Positions 35,258-44,111 of a DNA stretch of 64,000 nt are shown here, one piece after another. The DNA is from Algoriphagus pacificus. GTDB taxonomy: Bacteria; Bacteroidota; Bacteroidia; Cytophagales; Cyclobacteriaceae. The first letter of the stretch is position 1. The number at the start of each line of letters is the position of its first letter. The notes beneath the pieces were generated by a model, which was not told the origin of the DNA, searched no databases, and saw only the letters and a list, made by a program, of their open reading frames with translations. The stretch spans positions 163,021-227,020 of the forward strand of contig NZ_JAFKCU010000007.1 of the NCBI RefSeq assembly GCF_017254845.1. Reading direction: 5' to 3'. The position numbers and the translations under genes were made by a program.

Positions 35258-35940
35258 TGGAAAAAAATCCAAAAGCAGATCTCTGGAGTAAAATCCAGGA
35301 ACAAAAAGATTTCGATTCTCAGGTTAAAGCCCATATCGAAAATCTTCCTCAAAGAATGCCGAAAGTAGATCTTTGGAATGCCATTGAAAATAAACTGGAA
35401 GACAAATCGCCAATCATTCCGATCTGGAAATACGGAATGGTCGCAGCTTCTATGGCTTTTATACTAGCACTTTCAGGCATTGCTTATTTGGGATGGGAAG
35501 AAAAAAATGTAGAACCACCTTTGGTAACTGAGGTAGTCTCAGAATCTCCCAAACCGAATGTTACTGATTCCAAACCCGCAATTGAGTCTCAAATCATAGA
35601 AGAAATTCCTGAACCCATTAAAATCAAAGAATCTTTACCTGAGCCTGCTCAAAATAATGAAATCAAAAGGAATGGAATGTCACCAGTTGAAAAACCAACT
35701 ATAGCACTTCCAGAATTGGATTTAACAAAAATCATTGCTTCAGAAGTGATTGTACCCGAAAGGCAGGAAATTGAATCCGCTCCAACACTTCATCGTGTGA
35801 CTGTTTCTTGGGGTCTGCAAGACAAAGTTAAATTGAGAGCAAACTTTGGCGGAGTAAATCCTGAAAGTGCTCCAATCCAACAACTAGGAAGAGCGTATGA
35901 AAAAAGGAATTCAATAAAGATCAAATTCAAAAAAGACTAA
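35254..35940 (+). CDS. Putative membrane anti-sigma factor
   Basis: 228 residues. Cytoplasmic part with two copies of a DLW-x2-I motif (KADLWSKI at 7-14 and KVDLWNAI near 37-44), then one membrane helix (YGMVAASMAFILALSGIAYLGW, about 65-86). A long Pro/Glu-rich periplasmic part follows, ending in a basic region. Coupled to the ECF sigma gene by a 4-base overlap. Anti-sigma activity is inferred from position and topology; no ZAS-type HxxxCxxC motif is present. Confidence 0.7.
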   Translation: MMEKNPKADLWSKIQEQKDFDSQVKAHIENLPQRMPKVDLWNAIENKLEDKSPIIPIWKYGMVAASMAFILALSGIAYLGWEEKNVEPPLVTEVVSESPKPNVTDSKPAIESQIIEEIPEPIKIKESLPEPAQNNEIKRNGMSPVEKPTIALPELDLTKIIASEVIVPERQEIESAPTLHRVTVSWGLQDKVKLRANFGGVNPESAPIQQLGRAYEKRNSIKIKFKKD

Positions 35941-35966
35941 ATACCTAAACTTCTTACTATAAAATC

Positions 35967-36725
35967 ATGAAAAGAATCATACTAGTTTCTTGCCTGACTC
36001 TGCTATGCGCAATTCAAACCTATGCACAAACGGTAGAAAACGAACTTCCAAAAAATCAGCAAGAATGGCTAGACCGAGATTGGCCAGTAACTGACACCTT
36101 GATTTTCGATCTCCCAAATGAAAGCTCATTAGTACTTTACTTCAATAATACCGAGTTCACCGCGACAGAACTTACAGAACAATTCGAGCCATTACTTCGA
36201 AAAGCGACAGATTTTCCAGAATTCACTACAATTGCTTATAGACTTGGAGAGCAATTTTCCAACACTTCACTGAAGCATGTAAAATATCAAATTGAGAAAA
36301 AGTATGTTCCCTATGTCGATAGTCTAGAGATGACATTCCCAGTTGGACTGGACTTCACGGGTGGGGATTTCACGCCAGTAGTAGGATTCAGAGCGCATCT
36401 TAACTGGAGAAACTTTTCTTTGGGAGGTTCTATCACCAATACGATTTATTTTCCTGAAAGAGTCGAAAACAATGTCAAAGTGAACAGTAATTGGTTTGCA
36501 AACGCTGAATTTGCTTGGGAATTTGGAAATCTACAAGGTCCAAGAAGAAATACCTTCGGGATTGGATATTTGGTGAATCAAGATCAAAGTCAGCTTTTTT
36601 CAGGAACTACCATGCAGGCATTTTATAAAAGAAAGCTGAATAAAAATATTTCCATTCAAGTTGGAGTAATCAGCACAGAAAACTTCAAGACCTTCTACCC
36701 GACTGTAGGAATCAGATTTTGGTAA
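35967..36725 (+). CDS. Secreted protein with C-terminal barrel-like domain
   Basis: 252 residues. Signal peptide ends TYAQ (about 21). The N-terminal half is globular (WLDRDWPVTDTLIFDLP). The C-terminal half is alternating beta strands ending FYPTVGIRFW, typical of an outer-membrane barrel. Third gene after an ECF sigma and its probable anti-sigma, 26 bases downstream, so it may be sensor or target of that system. Not recognised as a named family. Confidence 0.65.
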   Translation: MKRIILVSCLTLLCAIQTYAQTVENELPKNQQEWLDRDWPVTDTLIFDLPNESSLVLYFNNTEFTATELTEQFEPLLRKATDFPEFTTIAYRLGEQFSNTSLKHVKYQIEKKYVPYVDSLEMTFPVGLDFTGGDFTPVVGFRAHLNWRNFSLGGSITNTIYFPERVENNVKVNSNWFANAEFAWEFGNLQGPRRNTFGIGYLVNQDQSQLFSGTTMQAFYKRKLNKNISIQVGVISTENFKTFYPTVGIRFW

Positions 36726-36746
36726 AAACTTCAAATTGAGCAAAAA

Positions 36747-36772
36747 AAAGGGCCAGCTAAAACTGGCCCTTC
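36747..36772. terminator. Bidirectional terminator between sigma operon and DUF4293
   Basis: AAGGGCCAG (36748-36756) and CTGGCCCTT (36763-36771) with A-rich and T-rich flanks between convergent genes. Confidence 0.85.
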
Positions 36773-36792
36773 TTATTTGTAAAAGTTAAATC

Positions 36793-37269
36793 TTATCTGA
36801 TTCGATCCACCGAACGGACCAGCGCTTCATCTTTTCGGATAAATCTATTGGCTAACATATTACAAACCATTGCTGCTAATATCGCCCAAAATCCGACTTT
36901 ATAACTACCACTCTCAGTAAGTCCGAGATCAGAGTTGATGCCTTTGGTCGTTAAAAACACAAGAGCAACCAAGCCAACCATCAAGAGCGAGTTCACCATG
37001 TTGAACATCATCTGACGGCCTCTATTTCTATATTGGAATATGGAGATAATAGCTAAAAATCCAACAAAGGCGGCTAAAGCAGCGATATACCAAGTGGAAT
37101 CTGAAGAAATAATTTCACCAGAAGCCGAAGTATGGTTCATAAAAAGAGCCGAAAGAGAATAGCTTTCACCAGAAGCTGCAATTTCCTGAACCCATAAATC
37201 CATGCTAATGGTCAATCCCATTGCAACTGCCACCAAAAACAAGAATATTGTTTGAACGCGTTGAATCAT
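36793..37269 (-). CDS. DUF4293 membrane protein
   Basis: 158 residues with four membrane helices. It opens with MIQRVQTIFLFLVAVAMGLTI, the usual start of DUF4293, and ends with a basic tail (FIRKDEALVRSVDRIR). Divergent from truA with 101 bases between. Function unknown. Confidence 0.85.
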   Translation of the reverse strand: MIQRVQTIFLFLVAVAMGLTISMDLWVQEIAASGESYSLSALFMNHTSASGEIISSDSTWYIAALAAFVGFLAIISIFQYRNRGRQMMFNMVNSLLMVGLVALVFLTTKGINSDLGLTESGSYKVGFWAILAAMVCNMLANRFIRKDEALVRSVDRIR

Positions 37270-37356
37270 ATCTGTCTAATTTTTTGGCAAATTAACAGGC
37301 TTAAAAGATCAATACCAAGGATTACAGGAATCTCTCCCTCTTTTGCTGCGGAATAG

Positions 37357-37364
37357 TATCTTTG
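37357..37364 (+). promoter_or_regulatory. Candidate -7 promoter box of truA
   Basis: TATCTTTG matches TAnnTTTG exactly and ends 7 bases before the ATG. Transcription would start at or next to the ATG, so the mRNA may be leaderless. No matching -33 element was found. Confidence 0.5.
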
Positions 37365-37370
37365 CACCCG

Positions 37371-38129
37371 ATGAATAGTTTCAAGAGATATTTTCTCGAA
37401 TTAAGCTACAAAGGCACCCCGTTTCATGGGTGGCAAATTCAGGGAAATGCATTTACTGTACAGGAATGTATTGAATCTGCGCTTTCTACCTATTTCAGGA
37501 AACCTGTGACAATCATGGGTAGTGGGCGAACTGACACGGGAGTCCATGCTTCCATGCAGGTTTGTCATTTTGATATGGAAGAGGAGTTTGACAAGGAAAA
37601 ATTTCTGAGAGCTATCAATGGAATTTTGCCAAAAGAAATCGCTGTTTCAGCAATCAGGCCTGTGAAACCAGATGCGCATGCCCGATTTGATGCGGAAAGC
37701 AGATCTTATGTTTACCGGATCATTTTCCAAAAAAATCCGTTTCTGGATGAAATAGCCTGGCTAAGTTACTTTACTCCAAACGTGGAGAAAATGAATTTTG
37801 CAGCTGAAGCCTTATTAAAACATGAAGATTTTGAATGTTTCAGCAAGGTCCATACAGAAGTCACTCATTTCAGATGCAAAATTAAATCTGCCCATTGGGA
37901 ACAAAAGGATGGTGAATTGTTATTTCATATAACTGCCAACCGTTTTTTGCGTGGAATGGTCAGGGCTATTGTAGGAACATTGATGGAAATCGGATTGGGG
38001 AAAAGGGAGCCTGAGGAGATGGAAGAAATTATTTTATCAAAAAACAGAGCAAAAGCAGGAAAATCTGCACCAGCAAGAGGGCTTTTTTTGAGCCGGATTA
38101 TTTACCCAAACCAAATCTATTTAGACTAA
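37371..38129 (+). CDS. truA: tRNA pseudouridine(38-40) synthase
   Basis: About 252 residues. The catalytic Asp is in GSGRTDTGVHA, and the C-terminal FLRGMVRAIVGTLMEIG is typical of TruA. I chose ATG at 37371 rather than TTG at 37362, because that TTG lies inside the -7 promoter box. Modifies the tRNA anticodon arm. An ABC exporter gene follows after 6 bases. Confidence 0.96.
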   Translation: MNSFKRYFLELSYKGTPFHGWQIQGNAFTVQECIESALSTYFRKPVTIMGSGRTDTGVHASMQVCHFDMEEEFDKEKFLRAINGILPKEIAVSAIRPVKPDAHARFDAESRSYVYRIIFQKNPFLDEIAWLSYFTPNVEKMNFAAEALLKHEDFECFSKVHTEVTHFRCKIKSAHWEQKDGELLFHITANRFLRGMVRAIVGTLMEIGLGKREPEEMEEIILSKNRAKAGKSAPARGLFLSRIIYPNQIYLD

Positions 38130-38135
38130 GAGATT

Positions 38136-39908
38136 TTGAGCCTAGAGAAAGAAAAACATTCATCCGGTGAAATAGTAGACACCCAGGTCCTGAAGCAGCT
38201 TTACAATCACGTCAAGCCTTATCGCCTGCAATTCTATTTCTTGATTTTCCTGACTATTGCGTTGGCTATTCTTGCGCCAACAAGGCCGTATTTTATCCAA
38301 ATCGCAATAGATGATTATGTGGCAAAAGGTGACGGAGCTGGACTTTTGCAGATCATTTATGTTTTAGTGGCACTGATGATCCTCCAGGCTTTGGTACAAT
38401 GGGCACATACCTTTTATTCGGGCTGGATCGGGCAAGTGATCATCAAAGATATCCGAACGAACCTCTACAAACATTTATTAAAATTACGACTCAAGTTTTT
38501 TGATAATACGCCTATTGGGCGTTTGGTTACCCGAAACGTATCTGATATCGAGACCTTGGCTGATGTTTTTAGTGAAGGATTAGCAGCAATCATTGGGGAC
38601 TTGCTTCAATTGGTTACGATTCTTGGGGTCATGTTTTACATCGACTGGAAGCTGACTTTGGTCAGTTTATCTACCCTCCCTTTGATGATTATCTCAACTT
38701 ATATTTTTAAAGAGAAAATCAAAGTCACTTTTAACGATGTAAGAAATGCTGTATCCAACCTTAACTCATTTCTTCAGGAACATATCACGGGAATGAATAT
38801 CGTCCAGATTTTCAATCGGGAGGATCGAGAATTTGTCAAGTTCAAAGACATCAATAGAGAACATAGAACTGCACATATTAAATCGGTTTTATATTACTCA
38901 ATCTATTTTCCTGTTGCTGAAATTATCCAGGCCATCGGTATTGGATTAGTAGTTTGGTATGGAGCGGTCGGAGTTTTAGGTATGGAAATTCAAGTGGGAA
39001 TCCTGATCTCTTTTATCATGTATCTGCAGCTATTTTTCAGACCGATTCGAATGATTGCTGACCGATTCAATACACTTCAGATGGGTGTCGTAAGTTCTTC
39101 CAGAATTTTCAAATTGCTTGAAAGCAAAGAACATATCGCTAACGAGGGAAGCTTTAAACCACAAAATGTGAAAGGCAATATCAAGCTTGAAGATGTTTGG
39201 TTTGCATACAACGATGAGGAGTATGTTTTGAAAAATATCAACTTCGAAGTGGAAAGTGGCCAGACTGTTGCTCTAGTGGGTGCGACAGGTGCAGGAAAAT
39301 CTTCAATAATTAATCTCATTTCCCGTTTCTATGAAATAAACAAAGGTCGTATTACGATCGATGGAAATGACATCAAAGACTTTGAGCTGGGCATATTGAG
39401 GAAACATATTGGTGTGGTTTTGCAGGATGTATTCTTATTCTCAAACACCATTTATTACAATATCACTTTAGGCAACCCATCAATCAGTAGAGAACAAGTT
39501 TGGGAAGCTGCAGATCAAGTTGGTGCCAGAAAATTCATTGAGAGATTACCCGGCGGATTGGATTATAATGTAATGGAGCGAGGAGCCACGCTTTCTGTGG
39601 GTCAGAGGCAATTGATTTCATTTGTGAGAGCCATGGTCTACAATCCAGAGATAATTATTCTGGACGAAGCTACCTCTTCTGTGGACACGGAAACTGAGGA
39701 ATTGATCCAGGAATCAATTGATAAAATGATGAAAGGTCGAACTTCTATTGTGATCGCACACAGGCTTTCTACGATCCAAAAAGCAGACAAAATCATCGTC
39801 CTTCACAAAGGAGAAATCGTAGAAACAGGCACTCATGAAAGTTTGCTGGATCAAGGCGGGTATTACACCCAGCTGCATCAGATGCAATTAAAAACTATGG
39901 CTATCTAG
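38136..39908 (+). CDS. ABC exporter, fused membrane and ATPase domains
   Basis: 590 residues, half-transporter. Six membrane helices lie in about residues 30-310. ATPase motifs are VGATGAGKSS, signature LSVGQRQL (Val instead of Gly), IIILDEATSSVD and IAHRLST. The start is TTG at 38136; no ATG occurs before the membrane domain. Similar to lipid or multidrug exporters (YheI-like). Six bases after truA, so probably co-transcribed. Confidence 0.9.
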   Translation: MSLEKEKHSSGEIVDTQVLKQLYNHVKPYRLQFYFLIFLTIALAILAPTRPYFIQIAIDDYVAKGDGAGLLQIIYVLVALMILQALVQWAHTFYSGWIGQVIIKDIRTNLYKHLLKLRLKFFDNTPIGRLVTRNVSDIETLADVFSEGLAAIIGDLLQLVTILGVMFYIDWKLTLVSLSTLPLMIISTYIFKEKIKVTFNDVRNAVSNLNSFLQEHITGMNIVQIFNREDREFVKFKDINREHRTAHIKSVLYYSIYFPVAEIIQAIGIGLVVWYGAVGVLGMEIQVGILISFIMYLQLFFRPIRMIADRFNTLQMGVVSSSRIFKLLESKEHIANEGSFKPQNVKGNIKLEDVWFAYNDEEYVLKNINFEVESGQTVALVGATGAGKSSIINLISRFYEINKGRITIDGNDIKDFELGILRKHIGVVLQDVFLFSNTIYYNITLGNPSISREQVWEAADQVGARKFIERLPGGLDYNVMERGATLSVGQRQLISFVRAMVYNPEIIILDEATSSVDTETEELIQESIDKMMKGRTSIVIAHRLSTIQKADKIIVLHKGEIVETGTHESLLDQGGYYTQLHQMQLKTMAI

Positions 39909-39947
39909 CCTTAAAATCAAATAAGTACATTCAAAATAGATTACCAC

Positions 39948-40529
39948 GTGAAATTCAAAATTTTAGCAATTATCCTTTTTATCCCTTTTTTAAGCATTGC
40001 ACAAGAGCGGGGAATAGGAATCAGAATCGGTGAGCCATTTTCGATCACTTACAAAGATTTTATCAGCGACTATATATCGATAGAAGGTATGATAGGTAGT
40101 GCAGGGGTGAATGGAGCAAGTTATTATCAGCGAGATTTCACCAATAATCCTCCCACAACCAATTCTTTCTACATAGGTCATTCAGTTAAGAAAGGACTTT
40201 CCTTAAATGCCAGAGCTGCCTATCACGAAGATTTCACAGACAGTTTTGGGATCACGCAAGGATACTTACTGGCATATGGTGGAGCGGGCTTACAATTGAG
40301 AACCACCCGGGTGAATTACACCTATACAGTAGATCAAATCTCTGGAGCAACTCAAATGGAGGAGCGGGTAAATGCTGATTTTGGACCTGAGGCCTTTATC
40401 GGATCGGAGTATTATTTTTCAGATTTGCCGATGAATGTCTTTGCCGAATTCGGATTATTTGTGGAGCTACTGGATCGAGTTGGCCATATGAAAGCACAAG
40501 GCGGAGTGGGTGTACGTTATTTGTTCTAA
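39948..40529 (+). CDS. Outer-membrane beta-barrel-like protein
   Basis: 193 residues. GTG start, signal peptide ends SIAQ (about 19). Beta-strand-rich body (ISIEGMIGSAGVNGASYYQ) with C-terminal GVGVRYLF, a barrel insertion signal. Directly followed with no gap by the GyrI-like gene. Family not identified. Confidence 0.65.
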   Translation: MKFKILAIILFIPFLSIAQERGIGIRIGEPFSITYKDFISDYISIEGMIGSAGVNGASYYQRDFTNNPPTTNSFYIGHSVKKGLSLNARAAYHEDFTDSFGITQGYLLAYGGAGLQLRTTRVNYTYTVDQISGATQMEERVNADFGPEAFIGSEYYFSDLPMNVFAEFGLFVELLDRVGHMKAQGGVGVRYLF

Positions 40530-41054
40530 ATGAAAAAAAGATTTGCGATTGGTGCCCTTCTATTAGTTATAATGATGGGTGTAGGGTATTGGGGTTTTGA
40601 TAAAATGGGAGGCAATAACCCCATAGAAATCAAAGTAATCGATAAAAACCCACCCACTTTAGTAGGGCTTTTTTATCGAGGGACACCACAGGATCCAGCT
40701 TTGGAAAAAGCGTTCAAATCAGTAGAGTCCCAAAAAGGCCTCCATCCCGGTAGTTTTTTACACACCATTTATTACAGTGAGCCTGCCGGCAAACTTGATA
40801 CATTGGAAGTTTTTATAGGAATAGATCAAAATCTTCCCATTGCTGAATTTGAGCTGAAGGACTTTGAAGAGTCTCAATATCTTTTGGCAACTATCAGAGG
40901 GAGCAAATGGGTAATGCCAAATCCTACCACCGTTCAGGAAAAACTGAAGGAGTTTGCTTCTTCCAACCAACTGAAATTAACTGGAATATTTATTGATAAA
41001 ATTGTATCTGAATCTGAGGTACAGGTATTGGCTCCGATCCAAAACAAGAATTAA
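40530..41054 (+). CDS. Membrane-anchored GyrI-like domain protein
   Basis: 174 residues. One N-terminal membrane helix (FAIGALLLVIMMGVGYWGF), then a GyrI/effector-binding-like domain (NPPTLVGLFYRGTPQDPALEKAF, DTLEVFIGIDQNLP) as in SOUL/AraC effector-binding folds. It has no DNA-binding part, so it is not a regulator by itself. It abuts the barrel gene. Ligand unknown. Confidence 0.6.
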   Translation: MKKRFAIGALLLVIMMGVGYWGFDKMGGNNPIEIKVIDKNPPTLVGLFYRGTPQDPALEKAFKSVESQKGLHPGSFLHTIYYSEPAGKLDTLEVFIGIDQNLPIAEFELKDFEESQYLLATIRGSKWVMPNPTTVQEKLKEFASSNQLKLTGIFIDKIVSESEVQVLAPIQNKN

Positions 41055-41149
41055 TTAGCTTTTTTTAACAAGGCTTGTTAGTAAAATTAACCAACCTCAG
41101 CACATTTATTGCCGTGAAAAGAATTATGTTCCAACTAAACCACACCAAA

Positions 41150-41677
41150 ATGAGAAAATTAACTGCCATTCTTGGACTTTTCGGTCTTATCGTATTTCAG
41201 GCTTGTGAAGGTCCGCAGGGACCTCCGGGATTAGACGGCTTAGATGGATTAGACGGTGTAAACATTGTATCTGAGGTATTCGAAGTTGATGTTGATTTTA
41301 CTGAGGCTAACAACTATCAAGAGATCTTTTCCTTTGATCCAGCCATTATTGAAAGCGATGTTGTTTTAGCATTTATCCAGTGGGATGCAGACGGCGCGAA
41401 TCCAATCTGGAGAGCTTTGCCTCAAACAGTCTTTTTCGAAGAAGGAGTCTTGATGTACAATTACGATTTCACAAAAAATGATTTTAGCCTTTTCTTAGAT
41501 GGACCATTGGATTACGGTCTATTAGGCCCAGAATGGACCGATAATCAATTGTTTAGAGTCGTTGTTGTCCCTGGAGACTTTGCCTCTTCAAGAATTGATT
41601 GGACTGATTATGAGGCAGTGACAAAATACCTAGGATTAACAGACGAAGATTTTAAAAGGATAGAAATAAAAAATTAA
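41150..41677 (+). CDS. Lipoprotein with short collagen-like repeat
   Basis: About 175 residues from MRKLTAILGLFG at 41150; the longer frame to 41075 hides the signal. The lipobox ends FQAC. Six Gly-x-y triplets follow the Cys (GPQGPPGLDGLDGLDG), then a beta-rich domain of unknown type ending in an acidic region. Six triplets are too few for a long triple helix but could trimerise the protein. Ends with a clear terminator. Confidence 0.7.
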   Translation: MRKLTAILGLFGLIVFQACEGPQGPPGLDGLDGLDGVNIVSEVFEVDVDFTEANNYQEIFSFDPAIIESDVVLAFIQWDADGANPIWRALPQTVFFEEGVLMYNYDFTKNDFSLFLDGPLDYGLLGPEWTDNQLFRVVVVPGDFASSRIDWTDYEAVTKYLGLTDEDFKRIEIKN

Positions 41678-41713
41678 TATGTAAATACTACCTAAACCAA
41701 CAAATTACCGCAG

Positions 41714-41748
41714 ACAGGATCTAAACTTTGAATGGATCCTGTTTTTTT
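41714..41748 (+). terminator. Terminator of the collagen-like lipoprotein gene
   Basis: ACAGGATC (41714-41721) pairs with GATCCTGT (41735-41742), followed by a run of T. Confidence 0.8.
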
Positions 41749-41786
41749 ATGTTCAAAAAATCCGAGGTCAAAATTAATTTGACTGT

Positions 41787-41794
41787 TATCTTTG
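41787..41794 (+). promoter_or_regulatory. Candidate -7 promoter box of hemE
   Basis: TATCTTTG matches TAnnTTTG exactly and ends 5 bases before the hemE ATG, so the mRNA is likely leaderless. It repeats the arrangement seen at truA. Confidence 0.5.
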
Positions 41795-41798
41795 CGCC

Positions 41799-42824
41799 AT
41801 GCAATTACAAAATGATCTTCTGCTTAGAGCCGCGAGAGGTGAGAAAACAGAAAGAACCCCTGTTTGGCTGATGCGTCAGGCAGGAAGAATCCTTTCTGAA
41901 TATAGAGCTGTCAGAGAAAGTGTCAGCGGATTTATAGAACTGGCACAAACTCCAGAATTAGCTTCCGAAGTGACAATTCAGCCTGTTGATTTATTAGGCG
42001 TAGATGCAGCGATCATATTTTCAGACATTTTGGTAATCCCAGAAGCAATGGGACTTCCCTATGAAATGGTAGAAAAAAGAGGTCCTTGGTTTCCTAACAC
42101 TGTTGCAAGTGAGTCTGATCTTAAAAAATTGAGAATTGCTGATGGAGCAAATGACTTGAGCTATGTCATCAAGGCTATCGAAATCACCAAGAAAAATCTT
42201 GCTGGAAGAGTACCATTGATCGGTTTTGCCGGCGCTCCATGGACCATTTTTGCTTACATGGTAGAAGGAAGCGGCAGCAAGACTTTCTCAAAAGCCAGGG
42301 AAATGCTTTATACCCAACCAATATTTTCTCATAAGCTTCTTCAGATGATCACGGATAGTACAATCAATTATTTGAAGGCACAAATCACTGCCGGAGCAGA
42401 CTTAGTTCAGATTTTTGATAGCTGGGCGGGAATTTTGGGACCAAAACAATATGCAGAGTTTTCACATCAATACATCTCACAGATTTGTGATGCAATAACT
42501 GAAGTTCCAGTAACCGTCTTTGCAAAAGGTGCATTCTTCGCTCGGGAAGAAATGGGGAAACTGAATTGTGAAACTATTGGACTCGATTGGAATATGGGAA
42601 TCGATGAATCCAGAAAACTCATTGGTTCTGAAAAAACACTTCAAGGAAATCTTGATCCAGCTGCACTTTATGGAAATCCGGATCAGGTAAGGCAAGCTAC
42701 AATCGAAATGATGAAGCAATTCAAAGGAAGCCGTCACATAGCCAATTTAGGTCATGGAGTCTATCCAGACATTGATCCTGAAATGGTCAAGGTATTTATT
42801 CAGACAGTCAAAGAATTTAAATAA
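41799..42824 (+). CDS. hemE: Uroporphyrinogen decarboxylase
   Basis: 341 residues. The N-terminal signature [47 protein letters not shown] and the C-terminal [10 protein letters not shown] and [12 protein letters not shown] match HemE. Converts uroporphyrinogen III to coproporphyrinogen III in heme synthesis. Monocistronic with its own terminator; the other heme genes lie apart. Confidence 0.97.
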   Translation: MQLQNDLLLRAARGEKTERTPVWLMRQAGRILSEYRAVRESVSGFIELAQTPELASEVTIQPVDLLGVDAAIIFSDILVIPEAMGLPYEMVEKRGPWFPNTVASESDLKKLRIADGANDLSYVIKAIEITKKNLAGRVPLIGFAGAPWTIFAYMVEGSGSKTFSKAREMLYTQPIFSHKLLQMITDSTINYLKAQITAGADLVQIFDSWAGILGPKQYAEFSHQYISQICDAITEVPVTVFAKGAFFAREEMGKLNCETIGLDWNMGIDESRKLIGSEKTLQGNLDPAALYGNPDQVRQATIEMMKQFKGSRHIANLGHGVYPDIDPEMVKVFIQTVKEFK

Positions 42825-42828
42825 AAAA

Positions 42829-42855
42829 AGGGCGATTGGGATCCAATCGCTCTTT
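42829..42855. terminator. Terminator between hemE and MOSC gene
   Basis: GCGATTGG (42832-42839) and CCAATCGC (42843-42850) with A-rich left and T-rich right flanks, between convergent genes. Confidence 0.8.
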
Positions 42856-42870
42856 TGCTATCCTTTTTAC

Positions 42871-43680
42871 TTATCCCATAAACTCAACGGAGTCCCCTAT
42901 TTTGATTTTGCCATTGCTCAAGGCAACCATATTTTGACCAAAAAGCACTTTATTATCTTTCGTTCTAAAGCTAGCCAAAGTCTTTAGTGGTTCTTTTCCT
43001 TTTTTCCCTGTATCCTGATCTACTGTAGTCAAAACACAGCGAGCACAAGGTTTGATCAGGCTAAATTCTAAGTTTCCAATTTTCATGAAATTAATTTTAT
43101 CCTCGGCAAAAGGAGCGCCTCCTCTGAAAACGATATTGGGTCTAAATCTATCCATTGGGACATGTTCGGAAAGCCTCGCATTGAGATCATTGAGAGAAGA
43201 TTGCCCAATAAGTAAATAAGGCATGCCGTCAGCAAAACTGACAGATTCACCATTTTTGGCATATTTTGGATCCACTTTTCTTCTGGTTGTGCTAGGCATT
43301 TTCACCAAGCTGACTTTAACACCCAGCTTTTCACTGAACCAGCGATCAAACTCATCTCCTACTTTCACTGCCTCCACTTCATCATCCCAAACTCTAACTG
43401 TAATTGGATCAGCCATTTCCTGATTAATGGGAATTCTAATTTGACTTGAGCGATTCCTTTTGTCAAAAACCACCAAAGAATCTTGAGCGATTAACACTTG
43501 AAGTATTGCCATTTCTGGGAATTCCCTTTGGGAAACAAAGCCTCCTTCAGAATTCACCAACATCCATCTTCTATCAAATTGGAAACCTCTCTCCTCAACC
43601 CAGGCTTCATCCAGCCGGATTCCTCCGAGAGACTTTATTGGATACACATAAATATCTTGAACTGTCAGCTGATTTTGCAT
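42871..43680 (-). CDS. MOSC domain protein (YcbX-like)
   Basis: 269 residues. N-terminal MOSC beta-barrel domain (DIYVYPIKSLGGIRLDEAWVEERG) and C-terminal MOSC domain with the sulfur-carrying Cys in IKPCARCVLTTVDQDTG. Resembles YcbX, a molybdenum-cofactor protein that reduces N-hydroxylated compounds. No ferredoxin domain is attached. Monocistronic. Confidence 0.9.
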   Translation of the reverse strand: MQNQLTVQDIYVYPIKSLGGIRLDEAWVEERGFQFDRRWMLVNSEGGFVSQREFPEMAILQVLIAQDSLVVFDKRNRSSQIRIPINQEMADPITVRVWDDEVEAVKVGDEFDRWFSEKLGVKVSLVKMPSTTRRKVDPKYAKNGESVSFADGMPYLLIGQSSLNDLNARLSEHVPMDRFRPNIVFRGGAPFAEDKINFMKIGNLEFSLIKPCARCVLTTVDQDTGKKGKEPLKTLASFRTKDNKVLFGQNMVALSNGKIKIGDSVEFMG

Positions 43681-43716
43681 GTGAGAATTTAATAAGGCAA
43701 AATCGGAAAGAATAAC

Positions 43717-43884
43717 TTACCCGAATAAATTTTCGGTTGTGAGGTGAGATAATGTTGATTTAAGGTAATTCCAGCAGATCGGAAAGAGGTCAAGCTCCAG
43801 ATTAAGCTGGATTAAGGCCATTCCCAGCAAAAAAACCAGCAACCACTTTTTACGCTCCTTGTTCTTTTTGAAAAAATCTCTCAT
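43717..43884 (-). CDS. Possible small membrane protein (55 aa)
   Basis: Minus-strand frame from ATG 43884 to a TAA at 43717. Basic N-terminus (MRDFFKKNKERKKW), one hydrophobic segment (LLVFLLGMALIQL) and a short tail. Not recognised. No ribosome-binding site is clear, and it lies between the MOSC gene and the dnaK control region, so it may be chance. Confidence 0.25.
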   Translation of the reverse strand: MRDFFKKNKERKKWLLVFLLGMALIQLNLELDLFPICWNYLKSTLSHLTTENLFG

Positions 43885-43939
43885 AACACTCAAATAGATG
43901 CAGGTTTTCCTCAGAAGGTTGCAAGCATGCAAAAAAATA

Positions 43940-44028
43940 TCTGTCAGAATGGGACTTGGCCAATCCTGAAAATGACATTTCTGGAGATTATCCAATAAAG
44001 TCCTGCCAGTGTTTCTGCCAATCTGACA
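43940..44028. promoter_or_regulatory. Cluster of TGNCA elements upstream of dnaK
   Basis: CTGTCA (43941-43946), ATGACA (43972-43977), CTGCCA (44003-44008), CTGCCA (44015-44020) and CTGACA (44023-44028). Spaced repeats just upstream of a sigma-54-like promoter fit an activator-binding array. Confidence 0.45.
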
Positions 44029-44050
44029 CAAATAAGCCGTATTTCATCAA

Positions 44051-44065
44051 TGGCACATCCCTTGA
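44051..44065 (+). promoter_or_regulatory. Candidate sigma-54-type promoter of dnaK
   Basis: TGGCAC at 44051-44056 and TTGA at 44062-44065 give GG-N10-GA, one base off the -24/-12 consensus (GG-N10-GC). The start of transcription would be near 44077, 35 bases before the dnaK ATG. Confidence 0.45.
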
Positions 44066-44111
44066 AGAAAGGGAGGAGTAACACATTGAAACAACTTAAA
44101 AATATATAATT

